Positions 1-9,945 of a stretch of 64,000 nt of DNA are shown one piece after another. The position numbers were made by a program, and so were the translations under genes. The DNA lies in the NCBI GenBank assembly GCA_900491605.1, contig UESW01004379.1:945274-1009273 (forward strand), written 5' to 3'. Origin of the DNA: Calamus simplicifolius. Taxonomy: Eukaryota > Streptophyta > Magnoliopsida > Arecales > Arecaceae. The notes under the pieces are model-generated. The model made no database searches and was not told where the DNA came from. It saw only the letters and a program-made list of their open reading frames with translations. The first letter of the stretch is position 1, and each line of letters opens with the position of its first letter.

Positions 1-36
1 ACTCAATGTTTTTGTCATCATCAAAAAGGGGGAGAT
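1..36 (+). other. 3' end of copia element A internal region, with polypurine tract
   Basis: The window opens in the last bases of a plus-strand copia element. A purine tract at 24-35 (AAAAAGGGGGAGA-like) lies directly before the LTR start TGTTGA. The same TCATCATCAAAAAGG context precedes the 3' LTRs of elements C, D and E here. The tract primes plus-strand DNA synthesis. The coding part of element A lies to the left, outside the window. Confidence 0.85.
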
Positions 37-404
37 TGTTGAGAAATTATTGAAACATAATTGCCCCAACTTTATTGATTTTGATGATTTCCAAAAGCCA
101 TGAGTATTTTAAAGGAAACAATGAGTTTATGTATCAAATACCTTGAGCTTATTCTAAATGAAAGCAATGTACTATAATGTTTATATTCAATGAGTTCTTG
201 AATCAATTAAAACAAAAAGAAGTTTTATACTTGAGATTATACTTGAGATTTCAAAAAGAATTCTTATACAACTCTTTTGATAATCAATAACTTAATGGAA
301 AAAGTCTTGATGATCAAATCAGTTCTATTCAAGTCATATTTATATTTAAATTTATTTGGGACGAGTTTTAAATCTATCAGAACATTTTTCTGAATTTTGT
401 ATCG

Positions 405-680
405 CTCTCGAGCCGACTCAAGGGTTTCCGAGTCGACTCCCCAAATAGCTGTTTTTCAATGTTGTCCTGAGTCGACACTTGAGTTTTCAAGAATCGACCC
501 CTGAACCTTCGCGAGCCGACTCAAGACTGTGCGAGCCGACTCGACTCAGACGGTAGAAAGGCTCATTTTTGAGCATTTCTCGAGTCGACTCCCCGCATAT
601 CGCGAGTCGACCCCTGAAAGTTAGGCGTTTCTGGAATGGACTGTGCGAGCCGACTCCCATAAAGCTCGAGCCGACTCCAC
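405..680. repeat. Palindrome array in U3 of LTR A (GAGTCGACTC-like)
   Basis: Many variants of a 10-bp perfect palindrome, GAGTCGACTC, are packed here (GAGCCGACTC, GAGTCGACCC, GAGTCGACAC and others), at irregular spacing of about 15-45 bp. Exact copies lie near 429 and 579. The array sits 100-380 bp upstream of the TATA box, where enhancers of plant retrotransposons lie. A role as transcription-factor sites is an inference. Confidence 0.75.
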
Positions 681-785
681 GATATCTGGACGCGATTTTT
701 CACGATGACACATCAGCTCCAACGGTAAGATTTTCAAATAACGGCTATTTTTCCTTGTTTCTAACGGATATATTTTTGCAGATTC

Positions 786-794
786 TATAAATAG
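786..794 (+). promoter_or_regulatory. TATA box of LTR A
   Basis: TATAAATAG follows the palindrome array. Matching boxes occur at the same place in the LTRs of B, D and E (TATAAATAG) and C (TATAAAA). Transcription is expected to start roughly 30 bp downstream, at the U3/R border. Confidence 0.7.
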
Positions 795-1664
795 TGGAGC
801 TCTTTTCAAATCAAAAAATCAAGAAAAAAATCAAAAAGAGAGAAAAGAATATCTTTTGAAAAGAGGGAAAAACAGAGCATATTGGAAAAATCATCTAGCT
901 CAAAGGAGAGTGATTCAAAAGGAGTGAAATCCAAGTGGAAGTTTCGTCTGCTCCTTCTCATCAATCCACAAGAGTCAAAAGAAAATCCACAAGCATTTCA
1001 AAGGTCAAATCGGAGGATTTTCAAAAGAGGAAAAAGCTTCATCTCAACTCCAAAAGACTTCAACGGTCAAGAATCTTGCTGAGGCGTGATTCAACGTTTC
1101 AAGAGGAGTTAAGAGAAGAAGGAAGAAAGCCAAAGCCACTACCATCTGCAATACAATCAGGCTTTTCTAACTCTTTATTTTTGTACTTCATTTGTATATT
1201 TGCTCAAGGGGAGCATTTCATTATTCAAACACTTTTTACTCTTATTGTTTGCTGATTCAATCAGTGGATTGAATCAGTGGAGGTTGGTATACCTCGTTAC
1301 AAGCCGAGTGCTTGTGTTGGGTTAGTTGTGAGCCCGTGAAAAACAACGTGTAGGGTTTTGTGCTGGTAAGCCCAAGTTAAAACCAGCTGGGTTCGTTGTG
1401 CGCCCGTGAAAACAACAAGTTTGAGTTGTGAGCTTGGAAAACAACTCGGCTGTAATCTAGAGAGATTATAGTGTGGACCCAAGTGAATCTTGGGAGTGGA
1501 CGTAGGTGTTGATTGCACCGAACCACTATAAAATTATCTTGTGTTTGTCGTGCCATATTTTCTCTTTCTCTATCTCTCTTTATTTGCTTGTGTATTGATT
1601 TTAGTTAGCCTCTCACTTGCACATCTTGCTAACTATTCAACTAAAGTTAAAAAGTCTTAAATTT

Positions 1665-2906
1665 TTAAGAACCCAATTCATCCCCCCCCCCCCCTCTTGG
1701 GTTGCCATCTGGGCCAACAGATACCGAAGAAGAGCTGAGAGTAGACTCCATTTTAGAGATACGATCATCCAATGAATAAAGAGTCTCCCTCAAATTCATG
1801 AACTTATTCTCAAATTCATATTTAAGTTTTTCAGATTGATCATCAAATAGAACTTTGAGTTGCTTAAGCTGTAGATCTGAGAAACCGGCAGAAGATGTTG
1901 AAGCTTGATCAAATAATGGAGCGGGGGCTGGAGCAGGGGCAGAAGCAGAAGGGCTCGGAGGTGCAGGTGAAGGATGTCTGACAGAAGATCCTGCAGCCTC
2001 AATATCTGTAGCTCTCTCTTCTATCAGTCCTTTCCTCTCCCATTTTCCATTTTTCTTGATAAAACCCATTCTATGAATGGTGGCCAAGCTATAGAAGTCA
2101 GTATGTCGCAGATTCCTCATTGGCTCATTATCTGAAATCACAACTCCTTGGCTCAGAAAAATCTTTGTGAGAATCATTCCATAGGGCAGGCTAGACTTTC
2201 TTTTTCCTCCACAGTCTGCAATGTACCATAGTATCATACTGGGAAGGTTTATAGGTTTGCCTGTGATAATGGCATCCATCACAAAGATATCTCTTTCCGA
2301 TACATAGTCAAATCTTCCGGTCTTTGGAAAGAGTATCCTACTGCAAATATTATGTAATAATCTCAGTTCTAATGAAAGTTGATTAGCAAAAACCTCTTCA
2401 AATCCGACAACATCCCGATTTAATAATCTAGCAAGAGCGGGACTACGGTCTTCTGAAGAAAAGGTGGCAGTGCCAGATAAAGGCAGATCCAACAGTCTAG
2501 AAAGAAGCTCAACAGTTACAGAGAGCCTATGACCTCTCACATTGCTAACTAGGCCGTGATCACCTCTAGACAAATTTTTGTAGAATTCCTTTACAAGTGA
2601 GGGATAGGTCGGACAGTCCAGGGAACATATTTTCTCCCATCCCATCTCAATCAAATGTCTCCCAACTAAAAAACCCTCTGCTTCAAAAAGCTCAAAATCT
2701 ACCTTTCTACCCGTTGTTATGATCCTATCCGCTAATCTATCTACCTGAGTAGAAGCAGCAGCAGGTGAAGCATTCGGAGTAGAAGAAGATGAAGAATCAG
2801 AGCTGGGTGATGGCTCACGCACGGGACACCTCACGGTTTTCCTAACGGTTCGCTTCCTCTTGACGCCGGCCGCAGCAACATTGGATCCATGTGTTTTGGG
2901 GGCCAT
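1665..2906 (-). CDS. Env-like ORF of element B, truncated and fused to LTR A
   Basis: An open frame of 413 codons starts at ATG 2906 (MAPKTHGS). It resembles the plant transposon protein domain found downstream of pol in Sireviruses. It has a basic, Ser-rich N-terminus (residues 1-50), a conserved globular part (about 60-280, including VDFELFEAEGF and ELRLLHNICSRILFPKTGRF) and a Pro/Ala/Ser-rich linker followed by a probable coiled coil. I see no transmembrane segment, so 'envelope' is only a family label. Homologues here are at 12339 (C), 21122 (D) and 29897 (E). The last 18 or so codons are read from the inverted end of LTR A (GPDGNPRGGGG...), so the natural C-terminus is lost. Unlike the copies in C, D and E, the part that remains has no internal stop. 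Confidence 0.75.
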   Translation of the reverse strand: MAPKTHGSNVAAAGVKRKRTVRKTVRCPVREPSPSSDSSSSSTPNASPAAASTQVDRLADRIITTGRKVDFELFEAEGFLVGRHLIEMGWEKICSLDCPTYPSLVKEFYKNLSRGDHGLVSNVRGHRLSVTVELLSRLLDLPLSGTATFSSEDRSPALARLLNRDVVGFEEVFANQLSLELRLLHNICSRILFPKTGRFDYVSERDIFVMDAIITGKPINLPSMILWYIADCGGKRKSSLPYGMILTKIFLSQGVVISDNEPMRNLRHTDFYSLATIHRMGFIKKNGKWERKGLIEERATDIEAAGSSVRHPSPAPPSPSASAPAPAPAPLFDQASTSSAGFSDLQLKQLKVLFDDQSEKLKYEFENKFMNLRETLYSLDDRISKMESTLSSSSVSVGPDGNPRGGGGDELGS

Positions 2907-3380
2907 TTATCGATTGGAAGTGTCAATAAAGGATTCTTGGAAGTTTGGAAGGTTTGGAAGAGTTTTGGAGAGAGTATTTTGAAGGATTGAAAAGTTTGAA
3001 ATGAACGGCGAGTCGACTCTGCCCTAGATAAATCAACCTGGGACCATTTCGAGTCGGCTCGCGCAAGCTAGGGGTCGACTCCGGACAGTCACAGAAAACC
3101 ATCCCGACTTGGAGTCGACTCGCGCCGAGGAGGGGTCGACCCGAGAGTTTCAGTCGAAACCAGGAGTCGACTCCGATACGCACCGAGTCGGCTCCGAGAC
3201 CATTTCAGAGCAAAAACATAAAATTTCTGAAATGTGTCCGGAATTTGATCATGAAAATTGATAAATAATCATTGAATATGATGAATCAATTAGATATGAA
3301 TTCTAGATAAGATTTCCTTAAAGATCAAAGATTTGAAAGAATCTTAGATAAATTTCCTTAGGGGTTTCAAATTCATTCTA
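2907..3380 (-). promoter_or_regulatory. Pre-env spacer of element B with GAGTCGACTC array
   Basis: Between pol and the env-like start lies a cluster of GAGTCGACTC variants (about 3005-3205). They are the same words found in the LTRs of A and B. On the minus strand the cluster is followed by a pyrimidine/A-rich leader of about 100 bp with few G, leading to the ATG at 2906. Element C has the same layout (12030-12338) and shares a TTTAT-TAGGGCAGAGTC segment. No clear TATAAA is seen. A regulatory role for env-like expression is inferred. Confidence 0.45.
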
Positions 3381-6300
3381 AGGATCACAAATCCTAACTC
3401 TCCTCTAAGATAACAGAATCTCTCTTCATTTAAAGGTTTAGTAAATATGTCAGCTAATTGTTCTTCAGTGTTAACATAATCAAGACAAATTTCATTATTA
3501 GCTACATGTTCTCTTATAAAATGATATCTAATTTCTATGTGTTTAGTTCTTGAATGTTGAATTGGATTTTTGTTAGATTGATTGCACTAGTGTTATCACA
3601 TCTTATGGGTGTTTTATCAAGTGTGATACCATAGTCTTCAAGTTGTCGCTTAATCCATAGGATTTGCGCACAGCAACTTCCAGCTGCTACATATTCAGCT
3701 TCAGTAGTTGATAATGCAACTGAATTTTGCTTTTTGCTAAACCATGTGATTAAGTTACTTCCTAAGAAATGGCATGCACCACTTGTGCTTTTTCTATCTA
3801 ATTTACATCCAGCATAATCAGAATCTGAATATGCAATTAGTTTAATGTGGAGTCTCTAGAATACCATAAACCTACATTTTTTGTTCCACTTACATATCTT
3901 AGTATTCTTTTAACAGCTATTAAATGTGATTCTTTAGGTTCAGATTGAAATCTAGCACATAAACATACTGCAAACATAATGTCTGGTCTACTTGCTGTTA
4001 AATAAAGAAGGGATCCGATTATACCTCGATAATATTTTGATCAACCTTCTTACCTTCTTCATCTTTGTCCAGCTTGCATGAAGGACTCATTGGTGTTCCG
4101 AGGGGTTTCATTGATTCCATACCAAACTTTTTGAGTAGTTCTCTTGTGTATTTTGTTTGGTTGATAAAGATTCCCTCTTTGCTTTGTTTGATCTGGAGTC
4201 CAAGGAAGAAGTTGAGTTCTCCCATCATGCTCATCTCGAATTCTCCCTGCATCAACTTTGCAAATTCTTGACAAGAGAATCGTTAGTAGCACCAAAAATA
4301 ATGTCATCTACGTATATTTGTACTACAAGTAAATCTTTACTTTTTCTTTTCAAAAACAAAGTTTTATCAACATTTCCTCTTGTAAAATCATTTTCTATTA
4401 AGAATTTACTTAACCTATCATACCAAGCTCTAGGTGCTTGTTTCAAACCATATAAAGCTTTGTGCAATTTAAAAACGTGATTTGAAAATTCGTGATCTTC
4501 AAAACCTGGTGGTTGTTCTACATAAACTTCTTCATTTATAAATCCATTTAAAAATGCGCTTTTAACATCCATTTGAAATAAGTTAAAATTCATATGACAT
4601 GCAAATGCAAGTAATAGTCTAATGGCTTCTAATCTAGCTACAGGTGCAAAGGTTTCATCAAAATCAATACCTTCCTCTTGATTATATCCTTTAGCAACCA
4701 ATCTAGCTTTGTTTCTAATTACTATGCCATTTTCATCTAGTTTATTTCTAAAAACCCATTTTGATCCTATTACTGAATGATTTTTAGGTCTTTCAACTAA
4801 AGTCCAAACATTATTTCTTGTAAATTGATTTAGTTCTTCTTGCATTGCTAACATCCAATTATTATCTTTTTCAGCTTCTTCTATAGTTTTAGGTTCAATT
4901 TGTGATACAAATGCAAGATGATTACTAATATTTCTCATATATGATCTAGTTCTTATTCCTTGAGATGGATCACCTATAATCAATTCCTTGGGATGACTAT
5001 GAGCATATCTCCAGTCTCTTGGAAGATCTATATCATTATGATCAATATTGACATCATCGTCCTTATGTGAATCATCATCTTTAGCTTCTTGCTCATGATC
5101 AGAAGATACTTCAATATTAAGTTTTTCAAGATCTTTTTCAATTATGTTTGTATCTTCCTCATCATCAATCTTTTCAGAACTAGATGCTAAAGACTCATCG
5201 AAAACTATATGAATGGATTCTTCAACTACTAAGGTTTTCTTGTTAAATACTCTATAAGCTTTACTAGTTGTTGAATATCCTAAGAAATTCCTTCATCAGA
5301 TTTAGCATCAAATTTTCCTAAATTTTTTACCATTATTATGAATGAAACATTTACATCCAAATGCATGAAAGTATTTTATATTTGGTTTTCTTTCATTCCA
5401 TAATTCATAAGGTGTTTTCTTTAAGATTGGTCTTATTAGGGCTCTATTTAAGATGTAACATGCTGTGTTAATAGCTTCCGCCCAAAAGTACTTTGGTAGT
5501 TGCTTTCGCATAGCATGGTACGGGCCATGTCTTCTAGAGTCCTATTTTTCCTTTCAACTACACCATTTTGCTGTGGAGTCCTAGGGGCTGAAAAATTATG
5601 ATTAATTCCATTTTCAATGCAGAAACTTTCAAATAAGTGATTTTCAAATTCTGTTCCATGATCACTTCTTAGAGATACTATAGTAGTGTTTTTCTCATTT
5701 GTGACTTTCTTGAAGAATTTCAGGAATATCGAGAAAGTCTCATCTTTGTGAGCTAAAAACATTACCCAAGTATATCTAGAATAATCATCTACAATCACTA
5801 GACCATATTTCTTTCCTCCTAGACTTGTGGTTCTAGTTGGTCCAAAAGGTCCATGTGAAGTAGCTCTAGTGCCCTAGAAGTTGAAACAACATTTTTAGAT
5901 TTGAAAGAACTTCTAGTTTGTTTTCCAAATTGACATGCATCACATATTTTATTATTTTCAAAATCTAGTTTAGGTAACCTTTAACTAAATCCATTTTAAT
6001 TAGTTTTGAAATAAGGTGTGTGCTTGCATGACCTAATCTACGATGCCACAACCAACTAATTTCATTTATGTTAGCATTGTCAGCAATTAAGCAATGATCA
6101 CTCAAAGATAATTTTTCTAGATCAACCAAGTAAACATTGCCATGTCTATAACCAGTAAATACAATGCTATCATCAATAGAATTAGTTACAGTGCATAAGA
6201 AGATTTAAATGAAACATTAAAGTTTTTATCACATAATTGGCTTATACTAATTAGATTATGCTTCAAACCATCAACATAAAGTACATTATCAATAAATGTA

Positions 6301-6491
6301 GATGGAGTTATACGAACTTTACCAAGGCCCATAATTTGACCTTTACCGTTATCGCCAAACGTAACAACTCCACCTTTCTTTTCTTCTAGGGTGATGAATT
6401 CATCTTTGTCACCCGTCATATGTCTTGAGCAGCCACTATCAAGGTACCACTTTTTCTTTGATCTTTTGGCTACAAGACATTCCTGCAACAT
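3380..6491 (-). pseudogene. pol of element B (PR-IN-RT-RNase H), degraded
   Basis: This is copia pol on the minus strand. Aspartic protease: WYLDSGCSRHMTG at about 6445-6405. Integrase core: DDYSRYTWV (from 5792), RSDHGTEFEN and PQQNGVVERKNRTLEDM (about 5580), so D, D and E are all present. Reverse transcriptase: 4983-4252, with QMDVKSAFLNG and YVDDIIFGATN (about 4310). RNase H follows at about 4018-3430, ending in ADIFTKPL. Several frame breaks separate these blocks (near 5310, 5450-5510, 4255 and 4020), so no full polyprotein can be made. The HHCC zinc-binding part of integrase lies at about 6060-5900 in other frames. Confidence 0.85.
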
Positions 6492-7090
6492 AATTTAAAC
6501 TTTATGTTTAGGTACCCAAGCTTTCTTGGGTCCTTCATGGTTAGTAGCAACAAAAATTGTTCCTTTCGGAACCCATATTTTCTTTGCTTTAACATTTAAT
6601 TTTTGTTATTATTTAATGTTTTGCATTCAAATGATTTATGACCTTTTTCATTACATTTAAAACAAGTTATATTACTTTGGTTGGCTTTTACAAAAATATT
6701 CTTTAAGATTTTTGTTTTCTTAATGTGTTATATCCTAAACCTGCTTTGTCAAAAACAGCTTTTTGACTATCTAAAATCATGTTTAGTTTAGTTGAGCTTA
6801 AGTAAATTTCTCAACAATGTCTTTATATTTTTAACATCTTTCTTTAGAAAATCATTTTCATTAGAGATTGATTCTTTTTCTTTAATTAGATTTTCATTTT
6901 CTTTTCAAATCAATCTTTTCATTATTTTCATTAAGAAGTGTTTCTTTTATCTTTTAAATCTTTAACTACAAGTTAATTCATTTTTCTTTTAATTAAATTT
7001 AAGTTTTCATTTTTCAAAGATTTATATTTCTTTTTCAAAGATTTAAAATCAATCATAATTCATTGAAAGCTTCAAACATTTCATCAAATG
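6492..7090 (-). other. gag-pol linker of element B, AT-rich and decayed
   Basis: This stretch is very A/T-rich. It encodes Lys/Asn/Glu-rich fragments in shifting frames that look like the coiled-coil C-terminal part of a Sirevirus gag. No intact ORF is visible. Elements D and E have no equivalent of this length: in them the protease follows the zinc knuckle after only about 180 bp. Confidence 0.45.
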
Positions 7091-8202
7091 TAAATTCATC
7101 ATCGGGGGTTTCGGAACTTACCTCATTGTCGTTGTCGTCCGTTGGCCATGAAGCAAACATTTAGCAACTTCTTTTTGTTCTTCTTCTTCGGAAGAAGACT
7201 TCACTATCAGTCCAAGTTGCCATGTAGGCCTTTTTCTTTTTCTTGTAGGCCTTCTTAAGTAAAGGACAGTCATATCTAAAATGCCCTGGCTTTTTACATT
7301 CATAACATACTAAGGGCTCTTTCTCTTTTCCTTGTCCTTTTTCTTATCCTTTTCTTTTTCTCCTTCCATTTTTGATTCAAATCTCTTTTGTGGAAGGGCC
7401 TCCTTCTTTGCATAAATTTCTTGAATTTCCGTGCAAGGAGGGCTGTCTCATCATCATCATTATCTTCATTATCGCTGCTGCTTATTTCTTTTCTGCAGCT
7501 TTGAGGGCGATGGTTTCTTCTTTCTTGACTCATCCTCATTGACATGTTGTTTAACTTGAAGCTCATGAGTCATCAGCGAACCAAGAAGCTCTTCCAATGG
7601 TAGGATGTTCAGATCTTTGGCTTCTTGTATGGCTGTCACCTTGGCTTCCCAAGTCCTTGGAAGTGACCTAAGAATTTTGCGAACAAGCTCAGAGTTAGTA
7701 TAAACTTTACCAAGACTTTTTAAACCATTCACAATATCAGTGAATCTAGTGAACATGCATGTGATGGTTTCATTTTGTTCCATGTAAATAATTCATATTT
7801 ATGAACCAAAATATTTATCTTTGATTCTTTTACTTGGTTTGTTCCTTCATGTGTTATTTCCAACCTATCCCAAATTTCTTTTGCGGAATTACATGTTGAG
7901 ATTCGGTTGAATTCATTAGAGTCTAAGGAACAATACAAAATGTTAATGGCTTTAGCATTTAGTTGTGCCATTCTCCTATCATTATCATTCCAATCCCTTT
8001 CGGGCTTAGGAACAATAGTGCCATCTATTACGTGTGTGGGTGTACTAGGTCCATTTATTATTACTCCCCACAATTCATAGTCAGAAGCTTGAATGAATAT
8101 TCTCATTCTAGCTTTCCAATATGAATAGTTGGTTCCATTAAATAAAGGAGGTCTATTCGTAGAATGACCTTCAGCAAAACATGAACCACTTTGTGTTGCC
8201 AT
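7090..8202 (-). pseudogene. gag of element B, frameshifted
   Basis: The capsid-like copia gag starts at ATG 8202 (MATQSGSCFAEG) with the conserved LFNGTNYSYWKARM block. The frame breaks near 7785, then the UBN2-type gag core continues (MFTRFTDIVNGLKSLG, RKILRSLPRTWEAKVTAIQEAKDL). A CCHC zinc knuckle CX2CX4HX4C (CYECKKPGHFRYDC) is at about 7313-7270 in another frame. The product would package element RNA. At least two frameshifts make it non-functional as it stands. The start is supported by the distance to the PBS (about 50 bp). Confidence 0.82.
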
Positions 8203-8251
8203 AAGGATCTTTCAGCCCTTGATCGTGAGATCAAATTCTAAATGAGCACTT

Positions 8252-8263
8252 GCTCTGATACCA
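8252..8263 (-). other. Primer binding site of element B
   Basis: TGGTATCAGAGC, complementary to the 3' end of initiator methionine tRNA, lies three bases inside the 5' LTR end (CCAACA at 8266). This is the standard site for priming minus-strand DNA synthesis in plant copia elements. Confidence 0.85.
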
Positions 8264-9145
8264 ATTGTTGGCCCAGATGGCAACCCAAGAGGGGGGGGGG
8301 GATGAATTGGGTTCTTAAAAATTTAAGACTTTTGAAATATTTTAAACAAATTTACTCAAGATGTACAAGTGAGAAAAATTAACTTAGAAGCAATGCACAA
8401 ACAGAAATATAAGAGAGATAGAGTAAGAGACAAATGAGCACGGCAAACACAAGGTTTTATAGTGGTTCGGCGCAACCAGCACCTACGTCCACTCCCAAGA
8501 TTCACTTGGGTCCACACTATAATCTCCCTAGATTACAGCCGAGTTGTTTTACAAGCTCACAACTCAAACTTGTTGTTTTCCCGGGATCACAACGAACCCA
8601 GCCGGTTTTACACGGGCTTACCAGCACAAAACCCAAACACAAGCTATACCAAGCTTGTATCGAGGTAAGACTACCTCCACTAGTTCAATCCCTCAGATTG
8701 AACTAAGCACAAATAATAGAAATGTTTGTTTAGTTACAATGCTCCTCAATGAGCAGATTAACAAAAATAAGAATAGAGTTTAGATAAGCCTGATTTGCAG
8801 TTGGTTGGCTTTGAGCTTTTCTTCTTTTCTTCAACTCCTTTGAGATGTAGAATCGGCCTCAGCACGGATTCTCCACAGAATGAGTGTTGGAGTTGATTTG
8901 GGCTTTTCCCCTTTTCTTTGAGTGGTGGAAATCTCTTGAGATGCTCTTGGATTTCTTCTGAAGCTTCCGTGGATGGTAGAGCTTGAGCACAGATGGAGCT
9001 TCCTTTGATTTCACACTCTTTCTTTCACTCTATTTTGAATCACGGATTTTTTTCAACTAACGCTCTGCTTTTTGGATTTTTCCTTTCTTTTTCTTTGAAA
9101 TAAATATCTCTCTCTATTGCTCTCTTTGATTTGAAAACAGCTTCT

Positions 9146-9154
9146 CTATTTATA
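9146..9154 (-). promoter_or_regulatory. TATA box of LTR B
   Basis: Minus-strand TATAAATAG, in the same position relative to the palindrome array as in LTR A. Confidence 0.65.
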
Positions 9155-9249
9155 GATTCTGCAAGAATATAGCCATTAGAGACAAAGAAAAATAGCCGTT
9201 AATCGAAAAACTAACCGTTGGAGCTGAGTTGGCATCCGTAAAAATTTTG

Positions 9250-9595
9250 CCCAGATTTGCTAGAGTCGACTCATGCTTTTCTCGAGTCGGCTCGAGCTCG
9301 TCTTACCAAAAATAGAAATGTTTATAATGGTTAGGGGTCGACTCACCAAAAGTAAAGTGTCGACTCCTGAAAGTCGGGAGTCGACTCATGAAAAGCTGGG
9401 GGTCGACTCGCGAAGTGCTCAGAAAAACACTCTTCTGGTGTCTGAGCGGAGTCGACTCGCACAGTCATGGAGTCAGCTCGACAGAATCAGGGGTTGACTC
9501 GACAAATTTCGTGGGTCAACTCGAGACAGATGCACATTTCTGTACACTGAGTGGAGTCGACTCTGAAACTCAAGAGTCGGCTCCGAAACGTATCA
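9250..9595. repeat. Palindrome array in LTR B (GAGTCGACTC-like)
   Basis: Repeated GAGTCGACTC, GGGTCGACTC and GAGTCGGCTC words occur at irregular spacing, matching the array of LTR A. Because the core word is palindromic, the array reads the same on both strands. Confidence 0.7.
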
Positions 9596-9945
9596 AAAAT
9601 CAGAAACTTTTTTGATTAACATTAAAAACGTTCCAGATTCATTTTAATTCATTGTTTTGACTTGAATTCAATAAAATTGACATTAAGAATTAATTCAAGA
9701 ACTATTCCAAAAACTCATTGAATAAAACATGAATTATAAAATTTCTTTTTGAAAGTTTAAACATTGAGCTTAAAGTTACTTTCAAAATTGATTAAAGTCA
9801 AACTTTAACATTCTCATTCATTGTTCAAAATAAATTTATTGCTCACTTAAATAAACTCATTATATCTTTTAATGAACTCAATGGCTTTAGTAATCATCAA
9901 AATCAAAAGGAGTGGGTCATATGATTTTTCAATAATCTTCCAACA

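Larger units (their letters stand above)
37..1719 (+). mobile_element. LTR (3') of Sirevirus-type copia element A
   Basis: This 1683-bp LTR starts TGTTGAG and ends CCAACA. It is homologous over its length to the 1680-bp LTR of element B (8266-9945, opposite strand). A polypurine tract precedes it, so it is the 3' LTR of an element whose body is off the left edge. It carries an array of GAGTCGACTC-like palindromes (about 405-680), a TATA box (786-794), a U5 box of the type GTGGACGTAGG...CCGAACCACTATAA (1494-1532) and a run of 14 C near its end. It abuts the truncated env-like gene of element B. This fits insertion of A into B, with GATAC (1720-1724) as a possible target duplication whose partner is outside the window. 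Confidence 0.88.
1720..9945 (-). mobile_element. Sirevirus-type Ty1/copia element B (truncated)
   Basis: Read on the minus strand: 5' LTR (9945-8266), PBS (8263-8252), gag (8202 to about 7090), protease, integrase, reverse transcriptase and RNase H (6491 to about 3380), then an env-like ORF (2906 onward), which is cut by LTR A at 1720. Domain order PR-IN-RT-RH places it in Ty1/copia. The additional downstream ORF and the multi-palindrome LTR point to the Sirevirus lineage. Its 3' end and 3' LTR are not in the window. Its right end interrupts the integrase reading of element C at 9945/9946, so B was inserted into C. Confidence 0.88.
8266..9945 (-). mobile_element. 5' LTR of copia element B
   Basis: This 1680-bp LTR has termini TGTTGG (at 9945) and CCAACA (at 8266), reading minus. 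It is homologous to LTR A. It contains the GAGTCGACTC-like array (about 9250-9590), a TATA box (9146-9154), the U5 box (8456-8495) and a run of 12 G in plus orientation near 8290. It abuts element C integrase sequence at 9946, with TTAGC (9946-9950) as a possible target duplication. The partner end of B is outside the window. Confidence 0.88.

Noticed and set aside
569..1255. Short ORFs inside LTR A
   Set aside because: They lie in LTR repeat sequence, have no domain and are not conserved as frames in LTR B.
1665..2906. Calling the env-like ORF a true envelope glycoprotein
   Set aside because: No signal peptide, furin-like site or transmembrane segment is visible. Only position and family resemblance support the label.
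2923..3183. 86-codon minus ORF before the env-like gene of B
   Set aside because: It is made of the GAGTCGACTC array, which has few stops in some frames. It has no protein features.
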